The notes beneath the pieces were generated by a model. That model did no database searches, was not told the origin of the DNA, and saw only the letters and a list, made by a program, of their open reading frames with translations. Source: Alopecurus myosuroides (lineage: Eukaryota > Streptophyta > Magnoliopsida > Poales > Poaceae). From it: 64,000 nucleotides of DNA. Positions 35,088 through 46,670 of this stretch are shown piece by piece (positions within the stretch are counted from its first letter, which is position 1; each line of letters begins with the position of its first letter). Position numbers and translations under genes: made by a program. The stretch covers positions 575,236,610 through 575,300,609 of the forward strand of contig CM054057.1 in assembly GCA_028641055.1 (NCBI GenBank), given 5' to 3'.

Positions 35088-36030
35088 GGCCATGTCGATT
35101 CGCAACGCATCCGAAAATCTTTAAGCCAAGTTAATGTACTTAATGATGTCAGAGGGAGCAGCAAAGTTATGGGTCAATAATTTACCAGAAAAATCTGTCA
35201 ATTCGTGGAGTGAGCTGAAAGTCGCATTTATCAAGCACTTCCATGGGACGTGCAGGAAGTTATTCACAATCGATGATCTAGAACGATGTGTCCAGAAGAA
35301 AGGTGAGTCGGCGCGCAGTTGGGTGCGCCGGGTTATGGAAATACTTCACTCGTCTACAGATATTCAGCCAAAGGATGCGCTACAGGCTATGGCGAAAACA
35401 TGCAAGTACATACCCCTAGTGCAAAAGTTAACACGCATGAAATCTAGTCGGAATGCTTCGGAGGTTACTATGGGAGAGTTGATGGACGTGTGCAACAAGC
35501 ACGCCGCTACGGATACCACAGAGGAGGATGTTGATGACAAGAAAGCCAAAGCTAACGCGAGCAACAGTGGAAGACCCGGCAATAGATCTGCGCCGGGTAA
35601 CAATGGAGGAAATAATGTAAACAACCAGAATAAGCGCCCGTACGAGGGAAGTTCCGAGTTTGTCGCCAACACGGAGGCCGGGTTTGCAAGACCCAGAGCA
35701 GAAGGAAATTTCAACGGAGGAAACTTTAATGGAGGAAATTACCAAGGGCCGCCAAAGCCGGCTAACCATATAGAGGCCTTCAGGATGCCCTGCCCGCGCC
35801 ATAGCAGGAACGGCAGGCCGGCCAATCATTCGCTGGAACAGTGCGTGGATTTACAGAGATGGAAGAATGAGGAAATACAGAAGGCAATGCGAGGTGCAGG
35901 CCGGGGAGCAGAACCGGGTCCGGGTGGTAACCCGGGCAACGACCCACCCCCAGCAGGCAACCCAGGAGATGGTAATCCGGGTAACAATCAGGGACGGCCA
36001 GTAACACGTTCACACCAGAGGAACTTCTAA
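35088..36030 (+). pseudogene. E2 gag, 3' part (capsid end and zinc knuckle)
   Basis: Continues gag after the CACTA insertion. A TAA near 35120 (CAA in E4) interrupts it; it is then open from 35134 to TAA 36028-36030. It contains the retrotransposon gag capsid core (EGAAKLWVNNL, FIKHFHGTCRKLF, ARSWVRRVMEIL), a basic Asn/Gly-rich stretch, and an unusual knuckle-like motif (CPRHSRNGRPANHSLEQC). Relative to E4 it lacks 36 bp near the end. The following pol frame is +1 relative to gag. Confidence 0.87.
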
Positions 36031-36033
36031 CAA

Positions 36034-36314
36034 GGATAGAAAGATACTCAAAAAGGCAGTAAACTCGGTTTCCTCGGCTGTCCCGAGATACCTGAGGTGG
36101 TCGGATCAAGAGGTGACATGGAGAAGAAAGTATCACCCGGGAGTCTTAGCATTGGTGGTTGCGCCACAGGTTAATGGTTATGAGTTGAAAAAGGTGTTAA
36201 TGGATGGCGGAAGTAGCATCAATATCCTATATTGCAAAACTTTCCTACGCATGGGCCTCAAGGAGTCTCAGCTACAGAAAATTTCTACGGTTTTTCACGG
36301 GATCGTACTGGGTC
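36034..36314 (+). pseudogene. E2 pol N-terminus with aspartic protease active site
   Basis: The pol frame, +1 to gag, is open here. The protease motif MDGGSSINIL at about 36200 corresponds to the D-(S/T/G)-G catalytic loop and is typical of Tat-lineage elements (E4 has the same at about 61771). This unique segment ends where the six-fold array begins; the protease C-terminus lies in array unit 1. Confidence 0.8.
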
Positions 36315-37928
36315 ACTCGGCGTGCCCCGAGGGGAATATTACATTGGAGGTCGCTTTTGGAGAATCAAAGGATAATTTCCGAGTGGAGTGGCTCACGTTC
36401 GAGGTGGTAAAGTTGCGCAGCCCCTATCACGCGTTGTTTGGAAGGCCGGCTTACGCCAAGTTCATGGCCAGGCCGTGTTACGTATACCTACAGCTAAAAA
36501 TCCCGGGTCCCAAGCAGACCATCACCATCCATGGGAGCCGGTTTATAGCGGCTGAGTGTGACGAAGGAGACGCGGCAATGGCGGAACAAGCTTGTAGAAA
36601 GGAAGAGCTCAAGTATTACCGGTCTCAAGTAGACCCGGATGACAGAACAGTGTTAAAGAGGCCGAATACGGAGGATGAGAGAGCAAAATTCAAGGCGGCA
36701 CAGGACACAAAGATGGTGGCTTTTGTTGAAGGTGATCCCTCCAAGCAATTTGCTATAGGATCTAACCTAGACAGTAAGCAAGAAGAGGCGCTCATTGAGT
36801 TCATTCGCGGAAATCAAGATGTTTTCGCTTGGACGCCCAGTGATATGCCAGGTATCCCGACTGAGTTAGCTGAGCACAGTTTACACGTCGATCCTAAGTC
36901 TCGGCCTGTGAAACAGGGCCTGAGAAAAATGAATGAGGAAAGAAGAAAAGCTATAGGAGAAGAAATTGCCCGGCTATTGGCAACCGGCTTTATCATGGAG
37001 GTATTTCACCCGGTTTAGCTGGCAAATCCGGTTCTAGTACTGAAAAAGAGTAATGAGTGGAGGATGTGCATAGATTACACGAGTCTCAACAAGCACTGCC
37101 CAAAGGATCCATTTGCCCTTCCAAGGATAGATCAGATCATAGATGTAGTGGCTGGAAGTGACCTATTATGTTTCCTGGATGCATATTCCGGGTATCACCA
37201 GATCAAGCTCAAGAAGGAAGATTGGGAGAAAACATCGTTTATAACCCCCTTTGGGGCTTTCTGTTACAAAACCATGACTTTTGGGCTTAAAGAATGCTGG
37301 TGCAAATTACTAGAGATGCATACAGAAGTGCTTTGAGGATTAGATTGGGCGCAACGTTCATGCCTATGTGGATGATGTGATCAAGACCAGGAAAGCGGAA
37401 ACATTTATTGATGAACTAAAGGAAACATTCAAGAATTTGAGAAGGTATCAGATGAAACTTAACCCTACAAAGTGCGTGTTTGGAGTTCCAGCAGGAAAAT
37501 TACTCGGGTTCATTGTTTCTGAGAGAGGAATCGAGGCAAACCCGGACAAAATCAAAGCTATCCAGAGTCTGAAAAAGCCAGAAAACCTGAAGCATGTTCA
37601 GAAGCTCACAGGGTGCGTAGCAGCGTTGAGCCGATTTATATCCAGACTCGGAGAGAAGGCAATTCCATTAAACCGGCTCTTGAGGAAATCCGACAAGTTC
37701 GTTTGGGACCAAGAGGATGAAGCGTTTGAGGCACTAAAGAAGCAATTGTCTGAGCACCAGTCTTAGCAGCTCCGGGTCCTAAGGAGCCCATGTTACTATA
37801 TATTGCGGCTGAGGCCCGGGCGGTTAGCGCAGTGGTTGTCGTTGAGCGTAAAGAGGATGGAAAAGATCACCTGGTACAGAGGCCGGTTTACTACGTAAGC
37901 AAGGTATTATCGGAGGCAAAGCCGCGTT
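36315..37928 (+). repeat. Array unit 1 (1614 bp): protease end, RT, RNase H start
   Basis: First of six tandem units. It encodes the protease C-terminus (SACPEGNITLEVAFGESK), a linker, RT with CIDYTSLNKHCPKDPF and LDAYSGYHQIKLKK, YVDD, then the first RNase H up to SEAKPRY. This RNase H seems to lack its first catalytic Asp (LLYIAAEARAVSAV). Shared by all units: TAG after HPV (here 37016-37018) and one extra A in GGCTTAAAGAATGC, a +1 frameshift. Unit-specific: two 3-base losses (near 37378 and 37713) and one base lost near 37753, 7 bases in all against the full 1621. Confidence 0.93.
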
Positions 37929-39549
37929 ACTCGGCGTGCCCCGAGGGGAATATTACATTGGAGGTCGCTTTTGGAGAATCAAAGGATAATTTCCGAGTGG
38001 AGTGGCTCACGTTCGAGGTGGTAAAGTTGCGCAGCCCCTATCACGCGTTGTTTGGAAGGCCGGCTTACGCCAAGTTCATGGCCAGGCCGTGTTACGTATA
38101 CCTACAGCTAAAAATCCCGGGTCCCAAGCAGACCATCACCATCCATGGGAGCCGGGTTATAGCGGCTGAGTGTGACGAAGGAGACGCGGCAATGGCGGAA
38201 CAAGCTTGTAGAAAGGAAGAGCTCAAGTATTACCGGTCTCAAGTAGACCCGGATGACAGAACAGCGTTAAAGAGGCCGAATACGGAGGATGAGAGAGCAA
38301 AATTCAAGGCGGCACAGGACACAAAGATGGTGGCTTTTGTTGAAGGTGATCCCTCCAAGCAATTTTCTATAGGATCTAACCTAGACAGTAAGCAAGAAGA
38401 GGCGCTCATTGAGTTCATTCGCGGAAATCAAGATGTTTTCGCTTGGACGCCCAGTGATATGCCAGGTATCCCGACTGAGTTAGCTGAGCACAGTTTACAC
38501 GTCGATCCTAAGTCTCGGCCTGTGAAACAGGGCCTGAGAAAAATGAATGAGGAAAGAAGAAAAGCTATAGGAGAAGAAATTGCCCGGCTATTGGCAACCG
38601 GCTTTATCATGGAGGTATTTCACCCGGTTTAGCTGGCAAATCCGGTTCTAGTACTGAAAAAGAGTAATGAGTGGAGGATGTGCATAGATTACACGAGTCT
38701 CAACAAGCACTGCCCAAAGGATCCATTTGCCCTTCCAAGGATAGATCAGATCATAGATGTAGTGGCTGGAAGTGACCTATTATGTTTCCTGGATGCATAT
38801 TCCGGGTATCACCAGATCAAGCTCAAGAAGGAAGATTGGGAGAAAACATCGTTTATAACCCCCTTTGGGGCTTTCTGTTACAAAACCATGACTTTTGGGC
38901 TTAAAGAATGCTGGTGCAAATTACTAGAGATGCATACAGAAGTGCTTTGAGGATTAGATTGGGCGCAACGTTCATGCCTATGTGGATGATGTGGTGATCA
39001 AGACCAGGAAAGCGGAAACATTTATTGATGAACTAAAGGAAACATTCAAGAATTTGAGAAGGTATCAGATGAAACTTAACCCTACAAAGTGCGTGTTTGG
39101 AGTTCCAGCAGGAAAATTACTCGGGTTCATTGTTTCTGAGAGAGGAATCGAGGCAAACCCGGACAAAATCAAAGCTATCCAGAGTCTGAAAAAGCCAGAA
39201 AACCTGAAGCATGTTCAGAAGCTCACAGGGTGCGTAGCAGCGTTGAGCCGATTTATATCCAGACTCGGAGAGAAGGCAATTCCATTAAACCGGCTCTTGA
39301 GGAAATCCGACAAGTTCGTTTGGGACCAAGAGGAGGATGAAGCGTTTGAGGCACTAAAGAAGCAATTGTCTGAGGCACCAGTCTTAGCAGCTCCGGGTCC
39401 TAAGGAGCCCATGTTACTATATATTGCGGCTGAGGCCCGGGCGGTTAGCGCAGTGGTTGTCGTTGAGCGTAAAGAGGATGGAAAAGATCACCTGGTACAG
39501 AGGCCGGTTTACTACGTAAGCAAGGTATTATCGGAGGCAAAGCCGCGTT
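37929..39549 (+). repeat. Array unit 2 (1621 bp, full-length form)
   Basis: The longest unit, with no private indel; used here as the reference length. It carries the shared TAG (38630-38632) and shared frameshift. Variants in its RT half match unit 1 (TTACTAGAG, GGATTAGATTGG, GCTGAGGCCC, AGCAAGG). Its protease half shares AATTTTCTATAGG with unit 3. The start joins the RNase H text GCCGCGTT to protease text ACTCGGCG, which defines the tandem junction. Confidence 0.93.
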
Positions 39550-41168
39550 ACTCGGCGTGCCCCGAGGGGAATATTACATTGGAGGTCGCTTTTGGAGAAT
39601 CAAAGGATAATTTCTGAGTGGAGTGGCTCACGTTCGAGGTGGTAAAGTTGCGCAGCCCCTATCACGCGTTGTTTGGAAGGCCGGCTTACGCCAAGTTCAT
39701 GGCCAGGCCGTGTTACGTATACCTACAGCTAAAAATCCCGGGTCCCAAGCAACCATCACCATCCATGGGAGCCGGGTTATAGCGGCTGAGTGTGACGAAG
39801 GAGACGCGGCAATGGCGGAACAAGCTTGTAGAAAGGAAGAGCTCAAGTATTACCGGTCTCAAGTAGACCCGGATGACAGAACAGCGTTAAAGAGGCCGAA
39901 TACGGAGGATGAGAGAGCAAAATTCAAGGCGGCACAGGACACAAAGATGGTGGCTTTTGTTGAAGGTGATCCCTCCAAGCAATTTTCTATAGGATCTAAC
40001 CTAGACAGTAAGCAAGAAGAGGCGCTCATTGAGTTCATTCGCGGAAATCAAGATGTTTTCGCTTGGACGCCCAGTGATATGCCAGGTATCCCGACTGAGT
40101 TAGCTGAGCACAGTTTACACGTCGATCCTAAGTCTCGGCCTGTGAAACAGGGCCTGAGAAAAATGAATGAGGAAAGAAGAAAAGCTATAGGAGAAGAAAT
40201 TGCCCGGCTATTGGCAACCGGCTTTATCATGGAGGTATTTCACCCGGTTTAGCTGGCAAATCCGGTTCTAGTACGGAAAAAGAGTAATGAGTGGAGGATG
40301 TGCATAGATTACACGAGTCTCAACAAGCACTGCCCAAAGGATCCATTTGCCATTCCAAGGATAGATCAGATCATAGATGTAGTGGCTGGAAGTGACCTAT
40401 TATGTTTCCTGGATGCATATTCCGGGTATCACCAGATCAAGCTCAAGAAGGAAGATTGGGAGAAAACATCGTTTATAACCCCCTTTGGGGCTTTCTGTTA
40501 CAAAACCATGACTTTTGGGCTTAAAGAATGCTGGTGCAAATTACCAGAGATGCATACAGAAGTGCTTTGAGGCTCAGATTGGGCGCAACGTTCATGCCTA
40601 TGTGGATGATGTGGTGATCAAGACCAGGAAAGCGGAAACATTTATTGATGAACTAAAGGAAACATTCAAGAATTTGAGAAGGTATCAGATGAAACTTAAC
40701 CCTACAAAGTGCGTGTTTGGAGTTCCAGCAGGAAAATTACTCGGGTTCATTGTTTCTGAGAGAGGAATCGAGGCAAACCGGACAAAATCAAAGCTATCCA
40801 GAGTCTAAAAAAGCCAGAAAACCTGAAGCATGTTCAGAAGCTCACAGGGTGCGTAGCAGCGTTGAGCCGATTTATATCCAGACTCGGAGAGAAGGCAATT
40901 CCATTAAACCGGCTCTTGAGGAAATCCGACAAGTTCGTTTGGGACCAAGAGGAGGATGAAGCGTTTGAGGCACTAAAGAAGCAATTGTCTGAGGCACCAG
41001 TCTTAGCAGCTCCGGGTCCTAAGGAGCCCATGTTACTATATATTGCGGCTGGGGCCCGGGCGGTTAGCGCAGTGGTTGTCGTTGAGCGTAAAGAGGATGG
41101 AAAAGATCACCTGGTACAGAGGCCGGTTTACTACGTAAGCGAGGTATTATCGGAGGCAAAGCCGCGTT
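39550..41168 (+). repeat. Array unit 3 (1619 bp), mosaic
   Basis: Two one-base losses (near 39750 and 40779) account for the length. Private TGA at about 39614 (CGA elsewhere). Its first half matches units 1-2 (TTCGAGGTGG, TTACGCC, CTAGACAGTAAGC) but its second half matches units 4-6 (TTACCAGAG, GCTGGGGCCC, AGCGAGG), so the change of variant block falls inside this unit. Private GGCTCAGATTGG at about 40571. Confidence 0.93.
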
Positions 41169-42788
41169 ACTCGGCGTGCCCCGAGGGGAATATTACATTG
41201 GAGGTCGCTTTTGGAGAATCAAAGGATAATTTCCGAGTGGAGTGGCTCACGTTCAAGGTGGTAAAGTTGCGCAGCCCCTATCACGCGTTGTTTGGAAGGC
41301 CGGCTTATGCCAAGTTCATGGCCAGGCCGTGTTACGTATACCTACAGCTAAAAATCCCGGGTCCCAAGCAGACCATCACCATCCATGGGAGCCGGGTTAT
41401 AGCGGCTGAGTGTGACGAAGGAGACGCGGCAATGGCGGAACAAGCTTGTAGAAAGGAAGAGCTCAAGTATTAGCGGTCTCAAGTAGACCCGGATGACAGA
41501 ACAGCGTTAAAGAGGCCGAATACGGAGGATGAGAGAGCAAAATTCAAGGCGGCATAGGACACAAAGATGGTGGCTTTTGTTGAAGGTGATCCCCCAAGCA
41601 ATTTGCTATAGGATCTAACCTAGACATTAAGCAAGAAGAGGCGCTCATTGAGTTCATTCGCGGAAATCAAGATGTTTTCGCTTGGACGCCCAGTGATATG
41701 CCAGGTATCCCGACTGAGTTAGCTGAGCACAGTTTACACGTCGATCCTAAGTCTCGGCCTGTGAAACAGGGCCTGAGAAAAATGAATGAGGAAAGAAGAA
41801 AAGCTATAGGAGAAGAAATTGCCCGGCTATTGGCAACCGGCTTTATCATGGAGGTATTTCACCCGGTTTAGCTGGCAAATCCGGTTCTAGTACTGAAAAA
41901 GAGTAATGAGTGGAGGATGTGCATAGATTACACGAGTCTCAACAAGCACTGCCCAAAGGATCCATTTGCCCTTCCAAGGATAGATCAGATCATAGATGTA
42001 GTGGCTGGAAGTGACCTATTATGTTTCCTGGATGCATATTCCGGGTATCACCAGATCAAGCTCAAGAAGGAAGATTGGGAGAAAACATCGTTTATAACCC
42101 CCTTTGGGGCTTTCGGTTACAAAACCATGACTTTTGGGCTTAAAGAATGCTGGTGCAAATTACCAGAGATGCATACAGAAGTGCTTTGAGGATCAGATTG
42201 GGCGCAACGTTCATGCCTATGTGGATGATGTGGTGATCAAGACCAGGAAAGCGGAAACATTTATTGATGAACTAAAGGAAACATTCAAGAATTTGAGAAG
42301 GTATCAGATGAAACTTAACCCTACAAAGTGCGTGTTTGGAGTTCCAGCAGGAAAATTACTCGGGTTCATTGTTTCTGAGAGAGGAATCGAGGCAAACCCG
42401 GACAAAATCAAAGCTATCCAGAGTCTGAAAAAGCCAGAAAACCTGAAGCATGTTCAGAAGCTCACAGGGTGCGTAGCAGCGTTGAGCCGATTTATATCCA
42501 GACTCGGAGAGAAGGCAATTCCATTAAACCGGCTCTTGAGGAAATCCGACAAGTTCGTTTGGGACCAAGAGGAGGATGAAGCGTTTGAGGCACTAAAGAA
42601 GCAATTGTCTGAGGCACCAGTCTTAGCAGCTCCGGGTCCTAAGGAGCCCATGTTACTATATATTGCGGCTGGGGCCCGGGCGGTTAGCGCAGTGGTTGTC
42701 GTTGAGCGTAAAGAGGATGGAAAAGATCACCTGGTACAGAGGCCGGTTTACTACGTAAGCGAGGTATTATCGGAGGCAAAGCCGCGTT
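41169..42788 (+). repeat. Array unit 4 (1620 bp)
   Basis: One base lost in GATCCCCCAAGC near 41590. Two private stops in the linker: TAG near 41471 (TAC elsewhere) and TAG near 41555 (CAG elsewhere). Private TTCGGTTAC near 42115. Protease-half variants (TTCAAGGTGG, TTATGCC, CTAGACATTAAGC) are shared with units 5 and 6. Shared TAG at 41869-41871 and the shared RT frameshift are present. Confidence 0.93.
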
Positions 42789-44403
42789 ACTCGGCGTGCC
42801 CCGAGGGGAATATTACATTGGAGGTCGCTTTTGGAGAATCAAAGGATAATTTCCGAGTGGAGTGGCTCACGTTCAAGGTGGTAAAGTTGCGCAGCCCCTA
42901 TCACGCGTTGTTTGGAAGGCCGGCTTATGCCAAGTTCATGGCCAGGCCGTGTTACGTATACCTACAGCTAAAAATCCCGGGTCCCAAGCAGACCATCACC
43001 ATCCATGGGAGCCGGGTTATAGCGGCTGAGTGTGACGAAGGAGACGCGGCAATGGCGGAACAAGCTTGTAGAAAGGAAGAGCTCAAGTATTACCGGTCTC
43101 AAGTAGACCCGGATGACAGAACAGCGTTAAAGAGGCCGAATACGGAGGATGAGAGAGCAAAATTCAAGGCGGCACAGGACACAAAGATGGTGGCTTTTGT
43201 TGAAGGTGATCCCTCCAAGCAATTTGCTATAGGATCTAACCTAGACATTAAGCAAGAAGAGGCGCTCATTGAGTTCATTCGCGGAAATCAAGATGTTTTC
43301 GCTTGGACGCCCAGTGATATGCCAGGTATCCCGACTGAGTTAGCTGAGCACAGTTTACACGTCGATCCTAAGTCTCGGCCTGTGAAACAGGGCCTGAGAA
43401 AAATGAATGAGGAAAGAAGAAAAGCTATAGGAGAAGAAATTGCCCGGCTATTGGCAACCGGCTTTATCATGGAGGTATTTCACCCGGTTTAGCTGGCAAA
43501 TCCGGTTCTAGTACTGAAAAAGAGTAATGAGTGGAGGATGTGCATAGATTACACGAGTCTCAACAAGCACTGCCCAAAGGATCCATTTGCCCTTCCAAGG
43601 ATAGATCAGATCATAGATGTAGTGGCTGGAAGTGACCTATTATGTTTCCTGGATGCATATTCCGGGTATCACCAGATCAAGCTCAAGAAGGAAGATTGGG
43701 AGAAAACATCGTTTATAACCCCCTTTGGGGCTTTCTGTTACAAAACCATGACTTTTGGGCTTAAAGAATGCTGGTGCAAATTACCAGAGATGCATACAGA
43801 AGTGCTTTGAGGATCAGATTGGGCGCAACGTTCATGCCTATGTGGATGAGTGGTGATCAAGACCAGGAAAGCGGAAACATTTATTGATGAACTAAAGGAA
43901 ACATTCAAGAATTTGAGAAGGTATCAGATGAAACTTAACCCTACAAAGTGCGTGTTTGGAGTTCCAGCAGGAAAATTACTCGGGTTCATTGTTTCTGAGA
44001 GAGGAATCGAGGCAAACCCGGACAAAATCAAAGCTATCCAGAGTCTGAAAAAGCCAGAAAACCTGAAGCATGTTCAGAAGCTCACAGGGTGCGTAGCAGC
44101 GTTGAGCCGATTTATATCCAGACTCGGAGAGAAGGCAATTCCATTAAACCGGCTCTTGAGGAAATCCGACAAGTTCGTTTGGGACCAAGAGGGATGAAGC
44201 GTTTGGGGCACTAAAGAAGCAATTGTCTGAGGCACCAGTCTTAGCAGCTCCGGGTCCTAAGGAGCCCATGTTACTATATTGCGGCTGGGCCCGGGCGGTT
44301 AGCGCAGTGGTTGTCGTTGAGCGTAAAGAGGATGGAAAAGATCACCTGGTACAGAGGCCGGTTTACTACGTAAGCGAGGTATTATCGGAGGCAAAGCCGC
44401 GTT
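42789..44403 (+). repeat. Array unit 5 (1615 bp)
   Basis: Four private losses explain the length: one base at the YVDD codons (about 43848), two near 44190, two (TA) near 44276 and one near 44287. It shares GCGTTTGGGGCAC with unit 6 only. The YVDD active site is therefore broken in this unit. The run from 42134 in unit 4 through the unit 4/5 junction to the TAG at 43490-43492 is the longest open frame in the array. Confidence 0.93.
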
Positions 44404-46023
44404 ACTCGGCGTGCCCCGAGGGGAATATTACATTGGAGGTCGCTTTTGGAGAATCAAAGGATAATTTCCGAGTGGAGTGGCTCACGTTCAAGGTGGTAAA
44501 GTTGCGCAGCCCCTATCACGCGTTGTTTGGAAGGCCGGCTTATGCCAAGTTCATGGCCAGGCCGTGTTACGTATACCTACAGCTAAAAATCCCGGGTCCC
44601 AAGCAGACCATCACCATCCATGGGAGCCGGGTTATAGCGGCTGAGTGTGACGAAGGAGACGCGGCAATGGCGGAACAAGCTTGTAGAAAGGAAGAGCTCA
44701 AGTATTACCGGTCTCAAGTAGACCCGGATGACAGAACAGCGTTAAAGAGGCCGAATACGGAGGATGAGAGAGCAAAATTCAAGGCGGCACAGGACACAAA
44801 GATGGTGGCTTTTGTTGAAGGTGATCCCTCCAAGCAATTTGCTATAGGATCTAACCTAGACATTAAGCAAGAAGAGGCGCTCATTGAGTTCATTCGCGGA
44901 AATCAAGATGTTTTCGCTTGGACGCCCAGTGATATGCCAGGTATCCCGACTGAGTTAGCTGAGCACAGTTTACACGTCGATCCTAAGTCTCGGCCTGTGA
45001 AACAGGGCCTGAAAAAATGAATGAGGAAAGAAGAAAAGCTATAGGAGAAGAAATTGCCCGGCTATTGGCAACCGGCTTTATCATGGAGGTATTTCACCCG
45101 GTTTAGCTGGCAAATCCGGTTCTAGTACTGAAAAAGAGTAATGAGTGGAGGATGTGCATAGATTACACGAGTCTCAACAAGCACTGCCCAAAGGATCCAT
45201 TTGCCCTTCCAAGGATAGATCAGATCATAGATGTAGTGGCTGGAAGTGACCTATTATGTTTCCTGGATGCATATTCCGGGTATCACCAGATCAAGCTCAA
45301 GAAGGAAGATTGGGAGAAAACATCGTTTATAACCCCCTTTGGGGCTTTCTGTTACAAAACCATGACTTTTGGGCTTAAAGAATGTTGGTGCAAATTACCA
45401 GAGATGCATACAGAAGTGCTTTGAGGATCAGATTGGGCGCAACGTTCATGCCTATGTGGATGATGTGGTGATCAAGACCAGGAAAGCGGAAACATTTATT
45501 GATGAACTAAAGGAAACATTCATGAATTTGAGAAGGTATCAGATGAAACTTAACCCTACAAAGTGCGTGTTTGGAGTTCCAGCAGGAAAATTACTCGGGT
45601 TCATTGTTTCTGAGAGAGGAATCGAGGCAAACCCGGACAAAATCAAAGCTATCCAGAGTCTGAAAAAGCCAGAAAACCTGAAGCATGTTCAGAAGCTCAC
45701 AGGGTGCGTAGCAGCGTTGAGCCGATTTATATCCAGACTCGGAGAGAAGGCAATTCCATTAAACCGGCTCTTGAGGAAATCCGACAAGTTCGTTTGGGAC
45801 CAAGAGGAGGATGAAGCGTTTGGGGCACTAAAGAAGCAATTGTCTGAGGCACCAGTCTTAGCAGCTCCGGGTCCTAAGGAGCCCATGTTACTATATATTG
45901 CGGCTGGGGCCCGGGCGGTTAGCGCAGTGGTTGTCGTTGAGCGTAAAGAGGATGGAAAAGATCACCTGGTACAGAGGCCGGTTTACTATGTAAGCGAGGT
46001 ATTATCGGAGGCAAAGCCGCGTT
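44404..46023 (+). repeat. Array unit 6 (1620 bp)
   Basis: One base lost in GCCTGAAAAAATG near 45010, which shifts the frame before the shared TAG. Private substitutions: AATGTTGGTGC, TTCATGAATTTG, TATGTAAGCG. At its end GCCGCGTTAC continues into CCACACTGGCAG, the unduplicated RNase H text, which marks the right end of the array. Confidence 0.93.
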
Positions 46024-46670
46024 ACCCACACTGGCAGAAGTTGGTTTTCGGGGTCTTCATGGCCAGCCGGAAATTGAAACCATATTTTCAGGAACACCCC
46101 ATAACAGTGGTTAGTTCTATTCCAATGTCGGATATTATCAGAAACTCAGATGCAACAGGCAGAATAGCCAAGTGGGCCATTGAGATGGGAGATTATCATA
46201 TCAACTACGAGCCCAGGTCAGCAATCAAGTCCCAAGCTTTAGTCGATTTCATCAATGATTGGACTCACACAAGCATGCCAGCAATGACACCAAGTTTCGA
46301 GTCTTGGGTGATGCACTTTGACGGTTCTAAGCAGTACAAGGGATCATGAGCTGGGGTGGTACTTACATCACCCAAAGGAGATAAACTGAGCTACGTGTTG
46401 CAAATTCACTTTGATTGCTCTAACAACGTGGCCGAGTATGAGGCATTATTACACGGATTGAGAATAGCCAAGGAGATGAACATCAGGCGGATACGATGCT
46501 ATGGAGATTCGAATCTTGTGGTGCAGCAGGTCTCAGGAACCTGGGATAGGAAGGATGCAACTATGGCAGCATATCGCAGAGAGGTGGACAGAGTTGCCGG
46601 GTGTTTTCCCGGGTATGAGGTGGAGCATATTGACAGGCGAAAGAACGAGGCAGCAGATGCACTCGCAAGA
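46024..46670 (+). pseudogene. E2 pol: end of first RNase H and archaeal-type second RNase H
   Basis: Follows unit 6. It first completes the degenerate gypsy RNase H and connection (PHWQKLVFGVFMASRKLKPYF). Then comes a second RNase H of the archaeal/plant type: FDGS at about 46319, EYEALLHGLRIAKEM at about 46434, YGDSNLVVQQ at about 46500, ADALARLGS at about 46650. Dual RNase H is the hallmark of the Tat lineage. A TGA at 46347-46349 (GGA expected) breaks the frame just after FDGS. Confidence 0.9.

Noticed and set aside
38428..43470. Repeated 60- and 65-residue minus-strand ORFs (e.g. 38610-38428, 39412-39215) recurring with each unit
   Set aside because: They are shadows of the tandem RT array on the opposite strand and recur only because the array does.
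36315..46023. CRISPR-like or satellite array
   Set aside because: Units are 1.6 kb coding-derived segments of a retrotransposon; no spacers and no satellite-type monomer.
36113..46349. Recurring TAG after HPV as programmed stop-codon readthrough
   Set aside because: The stop lies within pol just before the RT motifs, E4 has sense codons there, and a frameshift follows; inherited damage is simpler.
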